From Vibrio sp. 16 (GTDB lineage: Bacteria > Pseudomonadota > Gammaproteobacteria > Enterobacterales > Vibrionaceae): 64,000 bases of DNA. Positions 27,261 through 36,218 of the stretch are shown here, in pieces. The notes beneath the pieces were generated by a model. That model was not told the origin of the DNA. It searched no databases and saw nothing but the letters and a program-made list of their open reading frames with translations. The stretch is from positions 558,001 to 622,000 of the forward strand of contig NZ_OY808998.1 of the NCBI RefSeq assembly GCF_963681195.1, read 5' to 3'. Both the position numbers and the translations under genes were made by a program. Numbering within the stretch: the stretch's first letter is position 1; every line of letters begins with the position of its first letter.

Positions 27261-27791
27261 ATGAAACACTTCGCGTTGGCATTTGCAACCACACTGACAC
27301 TCGCAGGCTGTTCAAGTAACGATATCAATGATGCCGTCAGCGACGGCGTCAATGGCGCAATCAACGGAGTCTTGGGCTCCGTCAGCAGCAGCAACGGTAC
27401 CGTCGTCAAAAACGGTAAGAGCTACAGTGTCGAAAAAGAGCGCATGTACACCACACAGGCGACACGCTTGAAGAAAAACTACGGCAACATTGAGCTCACG
27501 AGAACCGAAAAGAACCCCAAATCAAAAACAGAGCTTGTCTTAGAGAGCTGTGTTCATCCGCGTATCGGCTCTATCGGCTGTGAGGGCTATATCTTTGAAG
27601 TGACAAAAGAGGGCTGGCTGGTCGAAAAACCGATCACATTTAATACCAATTACAACAAAGATATCTCTATTGCTTCAGGCACTTACTATTTTAAGATGAC
27701 GTCAAAAGGAACGGGTGACAGCTACTACGTGGCGAACGAAATAACCATTCAGCCGTTTGTGACCAACTATGTTGCGTTAACAGTAGAGTAA
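27261..27791 (+). CDS. putative lipoprotein, 176 residues
   Basis: The protein has a lipoprotein signal peptide with lipobox LAGC (cysteine near residue 16), then a glycine/serine-rich linker (DAVSDGVNGAINGVLGSVSSS). A mostly polar domain follows, with two cysteines in CVHPRIGSIGC that could form a disulphide. ATG 27261 follows AAGGA; the longer frame from 27204 is rejected. I do not recognise the family. It lies alone between the peptidase operon and the convergent collagenase. The absence of Asp right after the lipobox cysteine (Ser-Ser follows) suggests sorting to the outer membrane. Confidence 0.75.
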   Translation: MKHFALAFATTLTLAGCSSNDINDAVSDGVNGAINGVLGSVSSSNGTVVKNGKSYSVEKERMYTTQATRLKKNYGNIELTRTEKNPKSKTELVLESCVHPRIGSIGCEGYIFEVTKEGWLVEKPITFNTNYNKDISIASGTYYFKMTSKGTGDSYYVANEITIQPFVTNYVALTVE

Positions 27792-27810
27792 AGAAAGAAG
27801 AGAAAAATCA

Positions 27811-27844
27811 TGGCCGATTGACTGACAGAATAGTCAATCGGCCA
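27811..27844 (+). terminator. hairpin after the lipoprotein gene
   Basis: A 12-bp perfect stem (TGGCCGATTGAC / GTCAATCGGCCA) with a 10-base loop, 20 bp after the stop. There is no clear U-run, so it is called a probable terminator. Confidence 0.6.
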
Positions 27845-28223
27845 TTGAGCTAAACACTCAAACGGATTCCAAGTTCCATAAAACCTTGGGGCATCCTTGC
27901 CCACAAAGAGAAGTTACCAACGGTAAATTACATTTTGAACAATAATCGCGCTACCTGAATCAAATCCACATTTCTGCAGCTATCTCGCTCCTATTGGAAC
28001 ATCAACTGTTTTCATGTCTCAGCAATTCTCGGTGAGGCAAAGTATCAACGCGAATAATAGTATCAATAAATCTCCCCTTACACTGTAAGGCCATGTAAGC
28101 GAGAGACATTTATAAAGTTGAATTTTGTAAGGGACGTAAGCGATTGCTTTATAAAGCCCGCCAACCACCGCTTTACATTGTAAATTCAAATATGTGATTT
28201 GCTTGAACGCCTCGTTCTGGCTA

Positions 28224-28250
28224 ATAAAAAAGCCCAGCAGACGCTGGGCT
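28224..28250 (-). terminator. rho-independent terminator of the collagenase gene
   Basis: AGCCCAGC (28231-28238) pairs with GCTGGGCT (28243-28250), with an AATAAAAAA tract at 28222-28230 that is the U-run on the minus strand. It lies 21 bp beyond the collagenase stop. Confidence 0.85.
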
Positions 28251-28271
28251 ATCCGTAAGGAGGTAAAGCAA

Positions 28272-30773
28272 TCAGTAACGACAGCCTTCGCTATCAAAAT
28301 CAACGACCAGGGCCGCATTGTCGAACTCACCGGAAACTTTTAAATAGCCCCAGTAGTTTGCTTGGCCAACAATCGTAATGCATTCACTGTTGCCCGGGTT
28401 CGCCGACCAGCCGTGCAAATTCGAGCCGTAGCTATTTGGCCAGCTAAAGTTGCTGTATTCCAACTTCAGATCACCCGTTCCATTGGCAGAGGTAATAGAC
28501 ATTGAGCGATACTCGTTCACCGCAGGAATAGCTAACCAAATAGTTGATTGACTTGCCAAGCAGACAGGCTCCCCAGCCGTTAGCTGCCCACCACCCACTT
28601 TAGGACGAACGGCACAATCTTGTGGCAGTTGGTTGTTACCACCAGCCTGCTCCTCGGTAATAGTGATGCTCGCGTAGGTACTCGCCGTCAAACCGTCATT
28701 ATCTGTGATGGTCAAACGTACCGTGTAGGTACCCGCACGGCTGAATTGGTGCGTCGGATTGGCCTCGGTACTTGTCGCGCCGTCACCAAATTCCCACAAG
28801 TAGTGGACAATTTGACCGTCTGAGTCCGTGCTACGTGAGCTGCCGAATGTAATGGTTTCATTCACTTTCCCCTCGTTAACCATAGAGATTGCCGCGGTAG
28901 GAGGCGTCAGTGCACCGCCCCCGCCGTTGACCAACTGCTGTTGCCACTGCTCAAACTCACTTTGATACAGGTTCGCCCATTGAGTGATGGTCGCTTTGTA
29001 TGCCGACCAGTTTCCTTGACGAGTGTCCGCCAACATGGCATTGACTTCGTTCATATGGCGCTCGAACATAAATCGCACCGCGAGATACCCCCAACGATAG
29101 ATGCGATCAACATCGAACCCGTCATACGTGGTTTCAAATATTTCCGCTAGGGTGTAGGTCGAACCATCCATGATGGTTTCTAGGGCTCTCGGGTTGTTAT
29201 CTTCGTTCGCAACATACTCTGCGACGCCCTCAGCCCACCAAACGACCTTCTCTGTCGGATGATTAAATCCACCATATAAATCAAATCGTCCGTCGAGGTA
29301 GTGGACATATTCATGCTCTAAGTTCCAGACAAAATGATCCGCGTTAGCGTAAGACGCCTCATAGGCAATAAAGTTAGGAATGTTGCCGGGTGTGCCGGGC
29401 TCGCCTTCTAAGTACATCCCGCCATTGTTGGTATCAATGTCGAAGATTGGCCCAGCGTATTTGCCGTAGTCGTCATCACTATCGAAAATGTTCACTTGCA
29501 ATTGAATGTTGTGATCGTCAGGTACAGGAACACGACCCGTTTCAAGTCGTTGATGGAAATAGCCTTCTTCGTACCCCATCTTGCTACACGCGGCTCGATG
29601 CTGCTCTGGCGTCATGTTTTGCGAAAGAATACGTATCGTATCGCTACACACGTAGGTTTGTGATAACACTAATGACTTCAGCTCTTGATCAAAGTTACAA
29701 ATCCCAAACTCTGAACAGTCGACATAGTAAGAAGAGGAATCCGCGGTCGCGAGCCAAACACTATCGCCGTAACCATACATTTGGTATTGATCAAATATTT
29801 GACGCAGTTTACCCACGACAGACGGGGCGATGCTGGTATTTTTGTATTGAGTTAAACGCCCTAACTCTCGCCCCGCATTCGCCGTCATAAACTCATCGGC
29901 TTGGCCGATTGAGTTTCGATTCAATGCAAATTGCGACAGTGCCTCAACCAAACCTGTTTGAGACCCAATCTGACTGACAAACTGATCATTCCACTGGCCG
30001 CCAAACAAGACCGTAAAGACTCCGTTGACGGCATTGCGCATATACCAGTTTTGCGCATAGCTTCTGTCCCAGCGGTTTAACCACTCAGTGACAACGCCCA
30101 AGTACTCATGCTGAAGACCTGCGCTGTCCATCGTGGTAATCACTTCGCCAAGCACTTTGCCGTGTGGATCGCTGTTTTCGTAAAAGCTGCCGCTGTTCAC
30201 GAATGAATCAACCGCTTCTTTTACCGCGGGCTGAACCCAAGAGGCGAAGTTGATGCTGTTGTCATAAAACTCGGCATAGTAGCCTGCTCGCAGGTATAAA
30301 AATAACGCTTCAAGATCATCGCTGCCGCCACCTCGATATGATCGAGATAATGAAGAGGTATGCTTCGCTACTTGGTACATATTGCTCGAACTGAATGCGA
30401 CGCGTTGGATGTCGCTAGACGCTGAAAACAACTCATTAACACATTGAGCGCCTTGTCCGGTAATTTGCGTAATGAGTGTTGAGCTATTACTGGTATTAAA
30501 AGCGTTCACATCGCAAGGCAACGCCGATGTTCCTGCGCTCAACGCATTAAAGGGAGACACGTCCTCGATGGTCGGTTCAGGTTTTGGTTTCTGAGGCAGG
30601 CTCTTTTGCGGAGAATATTGAGGTTTATGATCCTCAATACCGTGCTGAACTTCGTGGTCATGATCAAAATGAACGGCTCTATCGACAATTTGAGGCGTCG
30701 GTTCACTGACAGCAAATACGGGCGCAGTGCAAAGCGCACCAATCACTGCAACTGTTATTTTTCTAAGTTCCAT
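28272..30773 (-). CDS. secreted collagenase (peptidase M9A, Vibrio type)
   Basis: An 833-residue secreted zinc metalloprotease. A signal peptide at about 1-21 ends APVFA. A propeptide/activator region runs to about residue 400. The catalytic zinc site is HEYVH (487-491), with the downstream glutamate in WWAEGVAEY (about 515). A PKD domain (about 624-707, with WEFGDGATS) and a C-terminal PPC-like domain (about 718-833) would bind collagen. Length matches Vibrio collagenases (about 810-820). ATG 30773 begins the signal peptide; the open frame upstream to 30848 is not coding-like. It would release peptides for the nearby opp system. It has its own terminator and a palindrome-rich upstream region. 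Confidence 0.94.
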   Translation of the reverse strand: MELRKITVAVIGALCTAPVFAVSEPTPQIVDRAVHFDHDHEVQHGIEDHKPQYSPQKSLPQKPKPEPTIEDVSPFNALSAGTSALPCDVNAFNTSNSSTLITQITGQGAQCVNELFSASSDIQRVAFSSSNMYQVAKHTSSLSRSYRGGGSDDLEALFLYLRAGYYAEFYDNSINFASWVQPAVKEAVDSFVNSGSFYENSDPHGKVLGEVITTMDSAGLQHEYLGVVTEWLNRWDRSYAQNWYMRNAVNGVFTVLFGGQWNDQFVSQIGSQTGLVEALSQFALNRNSIGQADEFMTANAGRELGRLTQYKNTSIAPSVVGKLRQIFDQYQMYGYGDSVWLATADSSSYYVDCSEFGICNFDQELKSLVLSQTYVCSDTIRILSQNMTPEQHRAACSKMGYEEGYFHQRLETGRVPVPDDHNIQLQVNIFDSDDDYGKYAGPIFDIDTNNGGMYLEGEPGTPGNIPNFIAYEASYANADHFVWNLEHEYVHYLDGRFDLYGGFNHPTEKVVWWAEGVAEYVANEDNNPRALETIMDGSTYTLAEIFETTYDGFDVDRIYRWGYLAVRFMFERHMNEVNAMLADTRQGNWSAYKATITQWANLYQSEFEQWQQQLVNGGGGALTPPTAAISMVNEGKVNETITFGSSRSTDSDGQIVHYLWEFGDGATSTEANPTHQFSRAGTYTVRLTITDNDGLTASTYASITITEEQAGGNNQLPQDCAVRPKVGGGQLTAGEPVCLASQSTIWLAIPAVNEYRSMSITSANGTGDLKLEYSNFSWPNSYGSNLHGWSANPGNSECITIVGQANYWGYLKVSGEFDNAALVVDFDSEGCRY

Positions 30774-30801
30774 CTTAATAACTCTTGATTGATTTGTTGA
30801 A

Positions 30802-30818
30802 ATACTGGATTCCAGTAT
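30802..30818 (-). promoter_or_regulatory. perfect palindrome in collagenase leader
   Basis: ATACTGGATTCCAGTAT has 8-bp arms around one central base, 29 bp upstream of the collagenase start. A second weaker pair with the same ACTGG/CCAGT core lies at 30885-30902. Candidate operator for an unknown regulator. Confidence 0.5.
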
Positions 30819-31035
30819 CGGCCGCATCACTGAGCAAAAACTCAGCAAGCATTTTCAATCTAAGCGTTAAAAATCAGGAGTGAAACTGGCGAATTTTCCA
30901 GTCTCAAGAAGTAGTACTTTGAGTTCCAAAAGGCCAAACGTTACATTTTTGTTAACTGAATTTAATAAAACTGAGGGTTAGATCCAAGTTCAGCATGGCT
31001 GTACACGCTACCGATACTCGATAAATTGAGCGATA

Positions 31036-31061
31036 AAGAAAAAGGACGCTGTGCGTCCTTT
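31036..31061 (-). terminator. terminator of the UPF0178 gene
   Basis: AAAGGACGC (31041-31049) pairs with GCGTCCTTT (31053-31061), with an A-tract at 31036-31043 acting as the minus-strand U-run, 14 bp past the stop at 31076. Confidence 0.8.
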
Positions 31062-31075
31062 CGTTATTATCTTCG

Positions 31076-31534
31076 TTACTTTTGGGCTCTTTGCCACTGC
31101 ACTAACCACTTATCCAAGTGATTGGCAAATTGCTGGCGATCCGCTTGGCTTAACGGCGCTGGGCCACCAGTTTGAATGCCACTGCTGCGCATGGTTTCCA
31201 TAAAGTCTCGGATGTTGAGCCGCGATTTGATGTTCTCTTTGGTGAACATCTCGCCACGAGAACTTAACGCGTGGCCACCTTTGGTGATGACTTCATCCGC
31301 CAGTGGGATATCGCTGGTGATCACCAAATCACCCAACTCACACCGCTTGACAATTTCGTTGTCTGCCACGTCAAAGCCAGCCTGAACTTGAAGCATGGTT
31401 ACTTTTGGTGAGGCTGGTGTGCGGATGAACTGATTCGCCACCAAGGTCACCTCAACACCGGTTCGCTCAGAAGCTCGAAATAGAATATCTCTTACCACAA
31501 CAGGACACGCATCCGCATCAACCCAAATTTTCAT
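31076..31534 (-). CDS. UPF0178 family protein (YaiI/YqxD)
   Basis: A 152-residue protein that begins [18 protein letters not shown], the hallmark of the YaiI/YqxD family, with [17 protein letters not shown] and LSSRGEMF further on. The fold resembles PIN/NYN nucleases, and the aspartates in DADACP and TSDIPLAD are the presumed metal ligands. No substrate is established to my knowledge. It lies downstream of the UPF0145 gene on the same strand with a 33-bp gap, so they may be co-transcribed. Confidence 0.93.
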   Translation of the reverse strand: MKIWVDADACPVVVRDILFRASERTGVEVTLVANQFIRTPASPKVTMLQVQAGFDVADNEIVKRCELGDLVITSDIPLADEVITKGGHALSSRGEMFTKENIKSRLNIRDFMETMRSSGIQTGGPAPLSQADRQQFANHLDKWLVQWQRAQK

Positions 31535-31567
31535 AGTTCTATTCCTAGCTTCACATTGATTGCGGTA

Positions 31568-31894
31568 TTAGACCTTAAATTTCACCGCAGTACCACTGAC
31601 ACTGACCATCATCATACTGCCGCCACTGCCAATCACTTCATAATCGATATCAATACCGACAATGCCGTCCGCGCCCATTGAGCGAGCTTGCTCTTCCATT
31701 TCTTGGAACGCAATTTCACGTGCGCGGCCCATTTCCCGCTCATACGCACCTGAACGTCCGCCAACCACATCACGAATGGCACCAAACATGTCTTTAAAAA
31801 TGTTCGCGCCCAAGATGGCTTCGCCAACAACCACACCCAAATAATCTTGTACAGGCTTTCCTTCCACGACTGAAGTTGTAGTTTTAATCATCAC
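31568..31894 (-). CDS. UPF0145 family protein (YbjQ-like)
   Basis: A 108-residue small soluble protein of the YbjQ/UPF0145 family (putative heavy-metal-binding domain). The family pattern is visible: an early [18 protein letters not shown], then [15 protein letters not shown], and [12 protein letters not shown] near residue 85. The biological role is unknown. The start is ATG 31894 or the adjacent ATG 31891. It lies 21 bp downstream of the TetR-family gene, suggesting a shared transcript. Confidence 0.9.
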   Translation of the reverse strand: MMIKTTTSVVEGKPVQDYLGVVVGEAILGANIFKDMFGAIRDVVGGRSGAYEREMGRAREIAFQEMEEQARSMGADGIVGIDIDYEVIGSGGSMMMVSVSGTAVKFKV

Positions 31895-31915
31895 TTTTTC
31901 CTTATCTTGGCGGAG

Positions 31916-32515
31916 TTAATGACAGCGATAACCATCGAGAAACAGCTGTACAATATCCGCAATGATCTGTTTTCTACGTTCACGAGACGGAATCTCTTGG
32001 TTCGCGACCAACTGAGGCCACATAAAATTCCCGTTCAATAGGCACATTAGCATACTGCTCATCTGGGCAGGATCTTGCATTTTGAGTTTGCGATCTTCGA
32101 TGGCATCGGCAAACCACTGCTCGAGCTTATCGTCGTGGTTTTGCAGTTGATGAAGATACTTTTCCGACAATTCTGGCGCTCGAATAAATTCGCCAATCAC
32201 CATCTTTGCCAATGGCATACCAAAATCATGGTAGAGGAAGTCCAGCTTTTGTAAGAGATAGTCGGCAAGTTGTTGCTCCACAGAAATAGACGGGTTGTAG
32301 ATTATCGCCAACGCGTCATCACGGGCCGTGAGCGCCGATTTGACCGCGGCAAAGAACAGCACTTCCTTGCTCGAAAAATGCCGATAAAGGGTTCGTTTCG
32401 ACGTTTGAGCGCGTTCGCAAACACGATCCATGTTCGCGGCAGCATAGCCAAATTCGATAAATTCCGCCTGCGCACTTTCAATCAACGCGAGTCGCTTTCT
32501 ATCGGACAATTTCAT
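31916..32515 (-). CDS. TetR-family transcriptional regulator
   Basis: A 199-residue regulator with an N-terminal HTH at about 10-55 (GYAAANMDRVCERAQTSKRTLYRHFSSKEVLF) and a helical ligand-binding C-terminus. The C-terminal part resembles the AefR-like group. It is divergent from the outer-membrane operon starting at 32762. A near-perfect 18-bp palindrome lies between them, so it probably represses that operon and itself. The effector is unknown. Confidence 0.92.
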   Translation of the reverse strand: MKLSDRKRLALIESAQAEFIEFGYAAANMDRVCERAQTSKRTLYRHFSSKEVLFFAAVKSALTARDDALAIIYNPSISVEQQLADYLLQKLDFLYHDFGMPLAKMVIGEFIRAPELSEKYLHQLQNHDDKLEQWFADAIEDRKLKMQDPAQMSSMLMCLLNGNFMWPQLVANQEIPSRERRKQIIADIVQLFLDGYRCH

Positions 32516-32574
32516 GGGCAGATTCTTCCATCTTCAGCTCAAAGAGCGCGGATTATAAGCGAGAACAACTAAAA

Positions 32575-32592
32575 GTATACTTTAAAGTTTAC
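32575..32592. promoter_or_regulatory. palindromic operator candidate for the TetR protein
   Basis: GTATACTTTAAAGTTTAC is symmetric except for one base pair per arm, flanked by A/T tracts that extend the symmetry to 26 bp (32571-32596). It lies 60 bp upstream of the tetR start, in the divergent promoter region. Confidence 0.7.
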
Positions 32593-32761
32593 TTTTTTGA
32601 TTTGAGGAGTATGATGCGCTCACTTTTTATCGAGTCAGCGCCTTGCTGGCTCACCTAGGATCGCCCAGACACGGTTTTGGCGGCTTGATTACTTCGTAAC
32701 GGCTCACGCATACGCACGGGTCTGACCCGCAGAGTCCTCGTTACACGCATTGACGTACACT

Positions 32762-33628
32762 ATGAAACGCAGCTTCTTTCTTCTTACTGCTTGCAGCCTA
32801 TTCTCTTCTTACGCTTTCGCTGACTCGATTTCGCTTCCTATTTGGAAAGAGCAAGCACAGGCTCTAGGCTATGAGCTACCAAAGCCTATTGGTTTCAATC
32901 TCAGTTACATGGGGATGCAACAAGGCATCAACGTTGACTCCATCGGCTTAAACAATTTAAAGGTGGGTCGCCCCCTGCTCGACAAGCTGATCGACAAGTA
33001 CGCGGATATCCAAATGGAAGCCGAGCCGGGAAAACAGGTCACCAACGTCGTCACTCTCCGTGCGGATGTCTGGCTATTCCCATTCCTTAACCTGTATGCA
33101 TTGGCGGGAAAGTTAGACGGCTATTCTGAAACGGATGTAAACGTCTCGGTAGGAATTAAAAACACCGAGAAGCCCTTGCTCAATACCAAGATTAATGACT
33201 TCCGATTGGATCTCGACGGCTATACCTTTGGCGCAGGGATGGTCCTTGCGGGCGGAATGGACAACTGGTTTTCACTGGTTGATGCAAGTTATACCCAAAC
33301 CACTTTGACGGTTGTCGACGGCACCATCGACGCCATAGTGGTCTCACCTCGTATCGGTTACGACTTCCATAACACGGGTGTTCCACTGCGCGTTTGGGTG
33401 GGCGGTATGTACCAAAATGTCGAACAATACTTAACTGGCTCGATCGCGGATCTCGGTGGCAACTTCAGTGGTCTACAAGGCCAATTCGAAGTCAAACAGC
33501 ATTTAACCTCTCCTTGGAATACATTGGCAGGCTTTCAATACCAACTGTCACCCAACTGGTACGTTTTGGGTGAAGCGGGCTTTGGTGAACGGCAAAGCGT
33601 GTTCCTCTCACTGGATCGCCGATTCTAG
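32762..33628 (+). CDS. putative outer-membrane beta-barrel protein
   Basis: A 288-residue protein with a signal peptide (MKRSFFLLTACSLFSSYAFA). The rest is rich in alternating hydrophobic/polar strands (LRADVWLFPFLNLYALAG, SPRIGYDFHNTGVPLRVWVGG, WYVLGEAGFG) and ends in an aromatic residue (RRF). This is the signature of an outer-membrane barrel inserted by Bam. ATG 32762 is taken as start, since it opens the signal peptide. No strong ribosome binding site is visible. It is first in a three-gene operon with the BamA-like and DUF4056 genes. The substrate is unknown. Confidence 0.8.
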   Translation: MKRSFFLLTACSLFSSYAFADSISLPIWKEQAQALGYELPKPIGFNLSYMGMQQGINVDSIGLNNLKVGRPLLDKLIDKYADIQMEAEPGKQVTNVVTLRADVWLFPFLNLYALAGKLDGYSETDVNVSVGIKNTEKPLLNTKINDFRLDLDGYTFGAGMVLAGGMDNWFSLVDASYTQTTLTVVDGTIDAIVVSPRIGYDFHNTGVPLRVWVGGMYQNVEQYLTGSIADLGGNFSGLQGQFEVKQHLTSPWNTLAGFQYQLSPNWYVLGEAGFGERQSVFLSLDRRF

Positions 33629-33636
33629 GAGGCGAT

Positions 33637-34758
33637 ATGAAAGCAAATCTTACCCTTGCAATTGCGGCGTTACTGTTTGTACCTGCCAGCCTAGCGAGCG
33701 AGGAAGACAACGATTGGATAGACACGCTGCTTACTCAGTTAGGCTCTAGTGAAACGGTCGATCACACTAAGCTCATCGACTGGGGCGTACTGCCCGGTCC
33801 ATTCGTCAACCCTGAGCAAGGGCTGGGTATTGGTGTGGCCGCCGTCGGACTTTATCGCCCTATAGATTGGCAAACTGGTGTTCCCTATTCAACGTTAACT
33901 GTGACGTCATACGGCTCTACGTCTGGTTCATACGGGCTGGGCATTAACAACCGAACGTATTTGCAACAAGACTCGCTGCGACTGCTTGGTGAAGCCTGGA
34001 TCAGCCACGAGCCCGGTTATTATTGGGGAATCGGCAAGCAATCAGCGCAGGACAATGCCAACAAAACCCCATATCAAGGTCAAAAGTTACTGATTAACCC
34101 AAAGTTGGCTTTAGAAGTCGCAGACCATGTTTACGTCAAGGCAGGTTTCAAATGGCACTCTTATCGTCATATGAAAGAGGTGGACAATAAACCACTGGTA
34201 CACGGCCTTACAGACGCCACCAGCAGCGGGGTTGTGCTGGGGATGGAGTTTGACAGCCGAGACTTTGAACCAAACCCAAGTCGCGGACAGTTTATCGATA
34301 TTGAATGGATAGCTAACCGAGGTGTCGTTGGCAGCGAGCAGAGCTACGATCACCTCACCATCAATGCAAGACACTACGCTCAATTCGACGCCAACACCGT
34401 GTTGGCGATGGAAGTCTATTCACAATCCATTTTTGGCGACGCCCCTTGGTTTGACTATGCCCAGCTTGGCGACGACAAACGTATGCGTGGCTATTACCAA
34501 GGGCAATATCGCGACAAGCATCAGTTTTCGACGCAAATCGAGCTGCGCCGAACACTGACTGGTCGACACGGTATGGTTGCTTGGTTGGGGGCTGGGAATG
34601 TGGCGCCGAGCTATCAAGCCCTGTTTGAAGATCGCTGGTTGCCGTCTATTGGCGTCGGCTATCGATTTGCGTTCAAAGCCAGAATTAACGTCCGTGTCGA
34701 TGTAGGTGTTGGTAAAGAGAGCAGCGGATTTTATTTTCAAGTCAATGAGGCATTTTAG
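33637..34758 (+). CDS. BamA/TamA-like outer-membrane protein lacking POTRA domains
   Basis: A 373-residue protein with a signal peptide (AALLFVPASLAS) and a surface-antigen (Omp85-type) C-terminal barrel. Visible features are GLGIGVAAVGLYRP, FDSRDFEPNPSRGQF (the FD..D/P-x-x-G motif) and an ending in Phe. BamA itself is about 800 residues with five POTRA domains, and this protein has room for none. It follows the preceding barrel gene by 8 bp with AGGAGG upstream. It may be a small patatin-like or export barrel of the Omp85 superfamily; function is unassigned. Confidence 0.82.
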   Translation: MKANLTLAIAALLFVPASLASEEDNDWIDTLLTQLGSSETVDHTKLIDWGVLPGPFVNPEQGLGIGVAAVGLYRPIDWQTGVPYSTLTVTSYGSTSGSYGLGINNRTYLQQDSLRLLGEAWISHEPGYYWGIGKQSAQDNANKTPYQGQKLLINPKLALEVADHVYVKAGFKWHSYRHMKEVDNKPLVHGLTDATSSGVVLGMEFDSRDFEPNPSRGQFIDIEWIANRGVVGSEQSYDHLTINARHYAQFDANTVLAMEVYSQSIFGDAPWFDYAQLGDDKRMRGYYQGQYRDKHQFSTQIELRRTLTGRHGMVAWLGAGNVAPSYQALFEDRWLPSIGVGYRFAFKARINVRVDVGVGKESSGFYFQVNEAF

Positions 34759-34760
34759 AC

Positions 34761-35858
34761 GTGGGAAGATTAAAAATTATCCTCCTTGCCGTGATTGCGG
34801 TCACGGGGCTTAACGTTCACGCAAGCGAGCTTAACGCGCCTGTCGGTGTTCGACCGTGCTGCGCATTCGGTGTGGATCTCAAAGCTCAACTTGGTAGCGT
34901 GCCAGTGCCATTCTTCTCCTTGGAGAATGTCGTCGATAAAGGCAGTGTCGGCGACCATCACTACAATGATGGTAGCGCTTCTATCTCGGGCAGTTTGCTC
35001 GGGCTAGCAGATGAAACCAACGGGCTTGTGTTCACCAAGCTGGGCGGTTTTATCGACACGGCGCATGTTCGCGACACAGCGGACTATACCTACTACATTT
35101 TCCAGCTCAACAAACGCTATTTGAGTACGTCTCATCACATCGACTTACCCGCAGAATTGAGACTTCGCCGCGTAACTTGGCACCCGCAAACGCAGCCACT
35201 GAGTAAAGAGCAGAAAATCACCTACAGCGCCGAGGCCGCCGCGTTGACCGCCTTTCGATTGGCGCAATGGCACGAAATTGCGCAATGGTTTGGCATGGTT
35301 TCTGTCGGTGGTTTTGATGAGCTCGCTTCGGCTTTCTCATCGGAAGATTTGTACTCCAACATGCTTGGCGCCCATCTCGCGAAACAGATATTAATCGCGG
35401 CCCCAACGCTAAACACCAAGCAGTTTTCAGCGGCCATGGACCACGCACTAGAAACGGCGTTATCCGAGCTCAACGCGGTAACGAAATCGGTCACCAAGGA
35501 GAGAATCCAACAACTCGACGGCATTTGGTGGGACAGCAGCAAACGCCTGCCAAACAAGTGGGCACTTATCTATCGTGACTACCATTTGTCCTTGTCCTTG
35601 ATGCCCCATTATCCAACGGCCACTCACCGTCTGCAGTTGAGTGAGACCTTTGACAATAACCAGCCCATAGAGCAGTGGCTCTCAGTCAGCTTCATTGCGG
35701 CAGACGAAGAAGACGCATTTGATAAACTGCCAAGTGCTATCCGAACCAAGTCCTCATGGTCGAGTCAGGATTTTCAATCACTCGCAAACTATGCAGAGCA
35801 AGTCGATAAAAACGCCATGATCAAGTTGGGGATTCAAGCGCACAAGATAAAACCGTAA
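34761..35858 (+). CDS. exported DUF4056-type protein
   Basis: A 365-residue protein with a signal peptide (ILLAVIAVTGLNVHA). The mature start RPCCAFG and the segment FSLENVVDKGSVGDHHYN recall the DUF4056 family. The start is GTG at 34761, 2 bp after the preceding stop, so translation is likely coupled. It is probably periplasmic or surface-linked and works with the two barrel proteins of the operon. No enzymatic motif was recognised, though the HHYN and EIAQWFG segments are conserved-looking. Confidence 0.78.
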   Translation: MGRLKIILLAVIAVTGLNVHASELNAPVGVRPCCAFGVDLKAQLGSVPVPFFSLENVVDKGSVGDHHYNDGSASISGSLLGLADETNGLVFTKLGGFIDTAHVRDTADYTYYIFQLNKRYLSTSHHIDLPAELRLRRVTWHPQTQPLSKEQKITYSAEAAALTAFRLAQWHEIAQWFGMVSVGGFDELASAFSSEDLYSNMLGAHLAKQILIAAPTLNTKQFSAAMDHALETALSELNAVTKSVTKERIQQLDGIWWDSSKRLPNKWALIYRDYHLSLSLMPHYPTATHRLQLSETFDNNQPIEQWLSVSFIAADEEDAFDKLPSAIRTKSSWSSQDFQSLANYAEQVDKNAMIKLGIQAHKIKP

Positions 35859-36218
35859 ACCTTGAGCACAGTAGTACGGGGAAACCTATTAATAAAAAAT
35901 GCCAAAACCAATTGCATAACGCCTGACTATATATGCACTTTGGGTCGAATGACATCGTTATATGCACTCACTTTCTCAAGTAATGAGAAGTAACAAAGTA
36001 TTAATGAGCAGCATTTTACATGTTAAATATGATAGAAAGAAGAATAATAAATTAAACAATACCGTTATCAAACTGTTAAATAGCACAAAGTAGCAGTGAT
36101 CTAGATCACATCTATAAATCGATAACGCTTTTTTGATTTCTGAATTATCGACTCGCCTGATAACCTCCTGCTCGCCTTGAAGTGATCTCAAGGTGCATAA
36201 CTATAAGGAGTGTTCACT
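35859..36218. other. 360-bp AT-rich intergenic region
   Basis: It holds the CRP-like site at 36095-36110 and an AT-rich run (about 35980-36060). I see no terminator or open frame I can support. Confidence 0.5.
36095..36110 (+). promoter_or_regulatory. CRP-like binding site upstream of the symporter
   Basis: AGTGATCTAGATCACA contains a perfect 14-bp palindrome and matches the CRP consensus TGTGA-N6-TCACA in nine of ten bases. It lies 109 bp before the symporter start. Confidence 0.7.

Larger units (their letters stand above)
27792..28271. other. 480-bp intergenic region
   Basis: It holds two hairpins (27811-27844 and 28224-28250) and otherwise nothing I can support. Short open frames here lack ribosome binding sites. 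Confidence 0.55.
30774..31075. other. 302-bp gap with collagenase promoter region
   Basis: It contains two palindromes (30802-30818 and 30885-30902) upstream of collagenase and the yaiI terminator (31036-31061). The middle has no feature I can support. Confidence 0.55.

Noticed and set aside
28019..28330. 103-codon minus-strand open frame after the collagenase gene
   Set aside because: It overlaps the terminator and the collagenase stop and reads across the hairpin. No coding signature.
29390..29890. 166-codon plus-strand open frame within the collagenase gene
   Set aside because: It is antisense to the catalytic domain, Cys- and Arg-rich, with no domain and no ribosome binding site.
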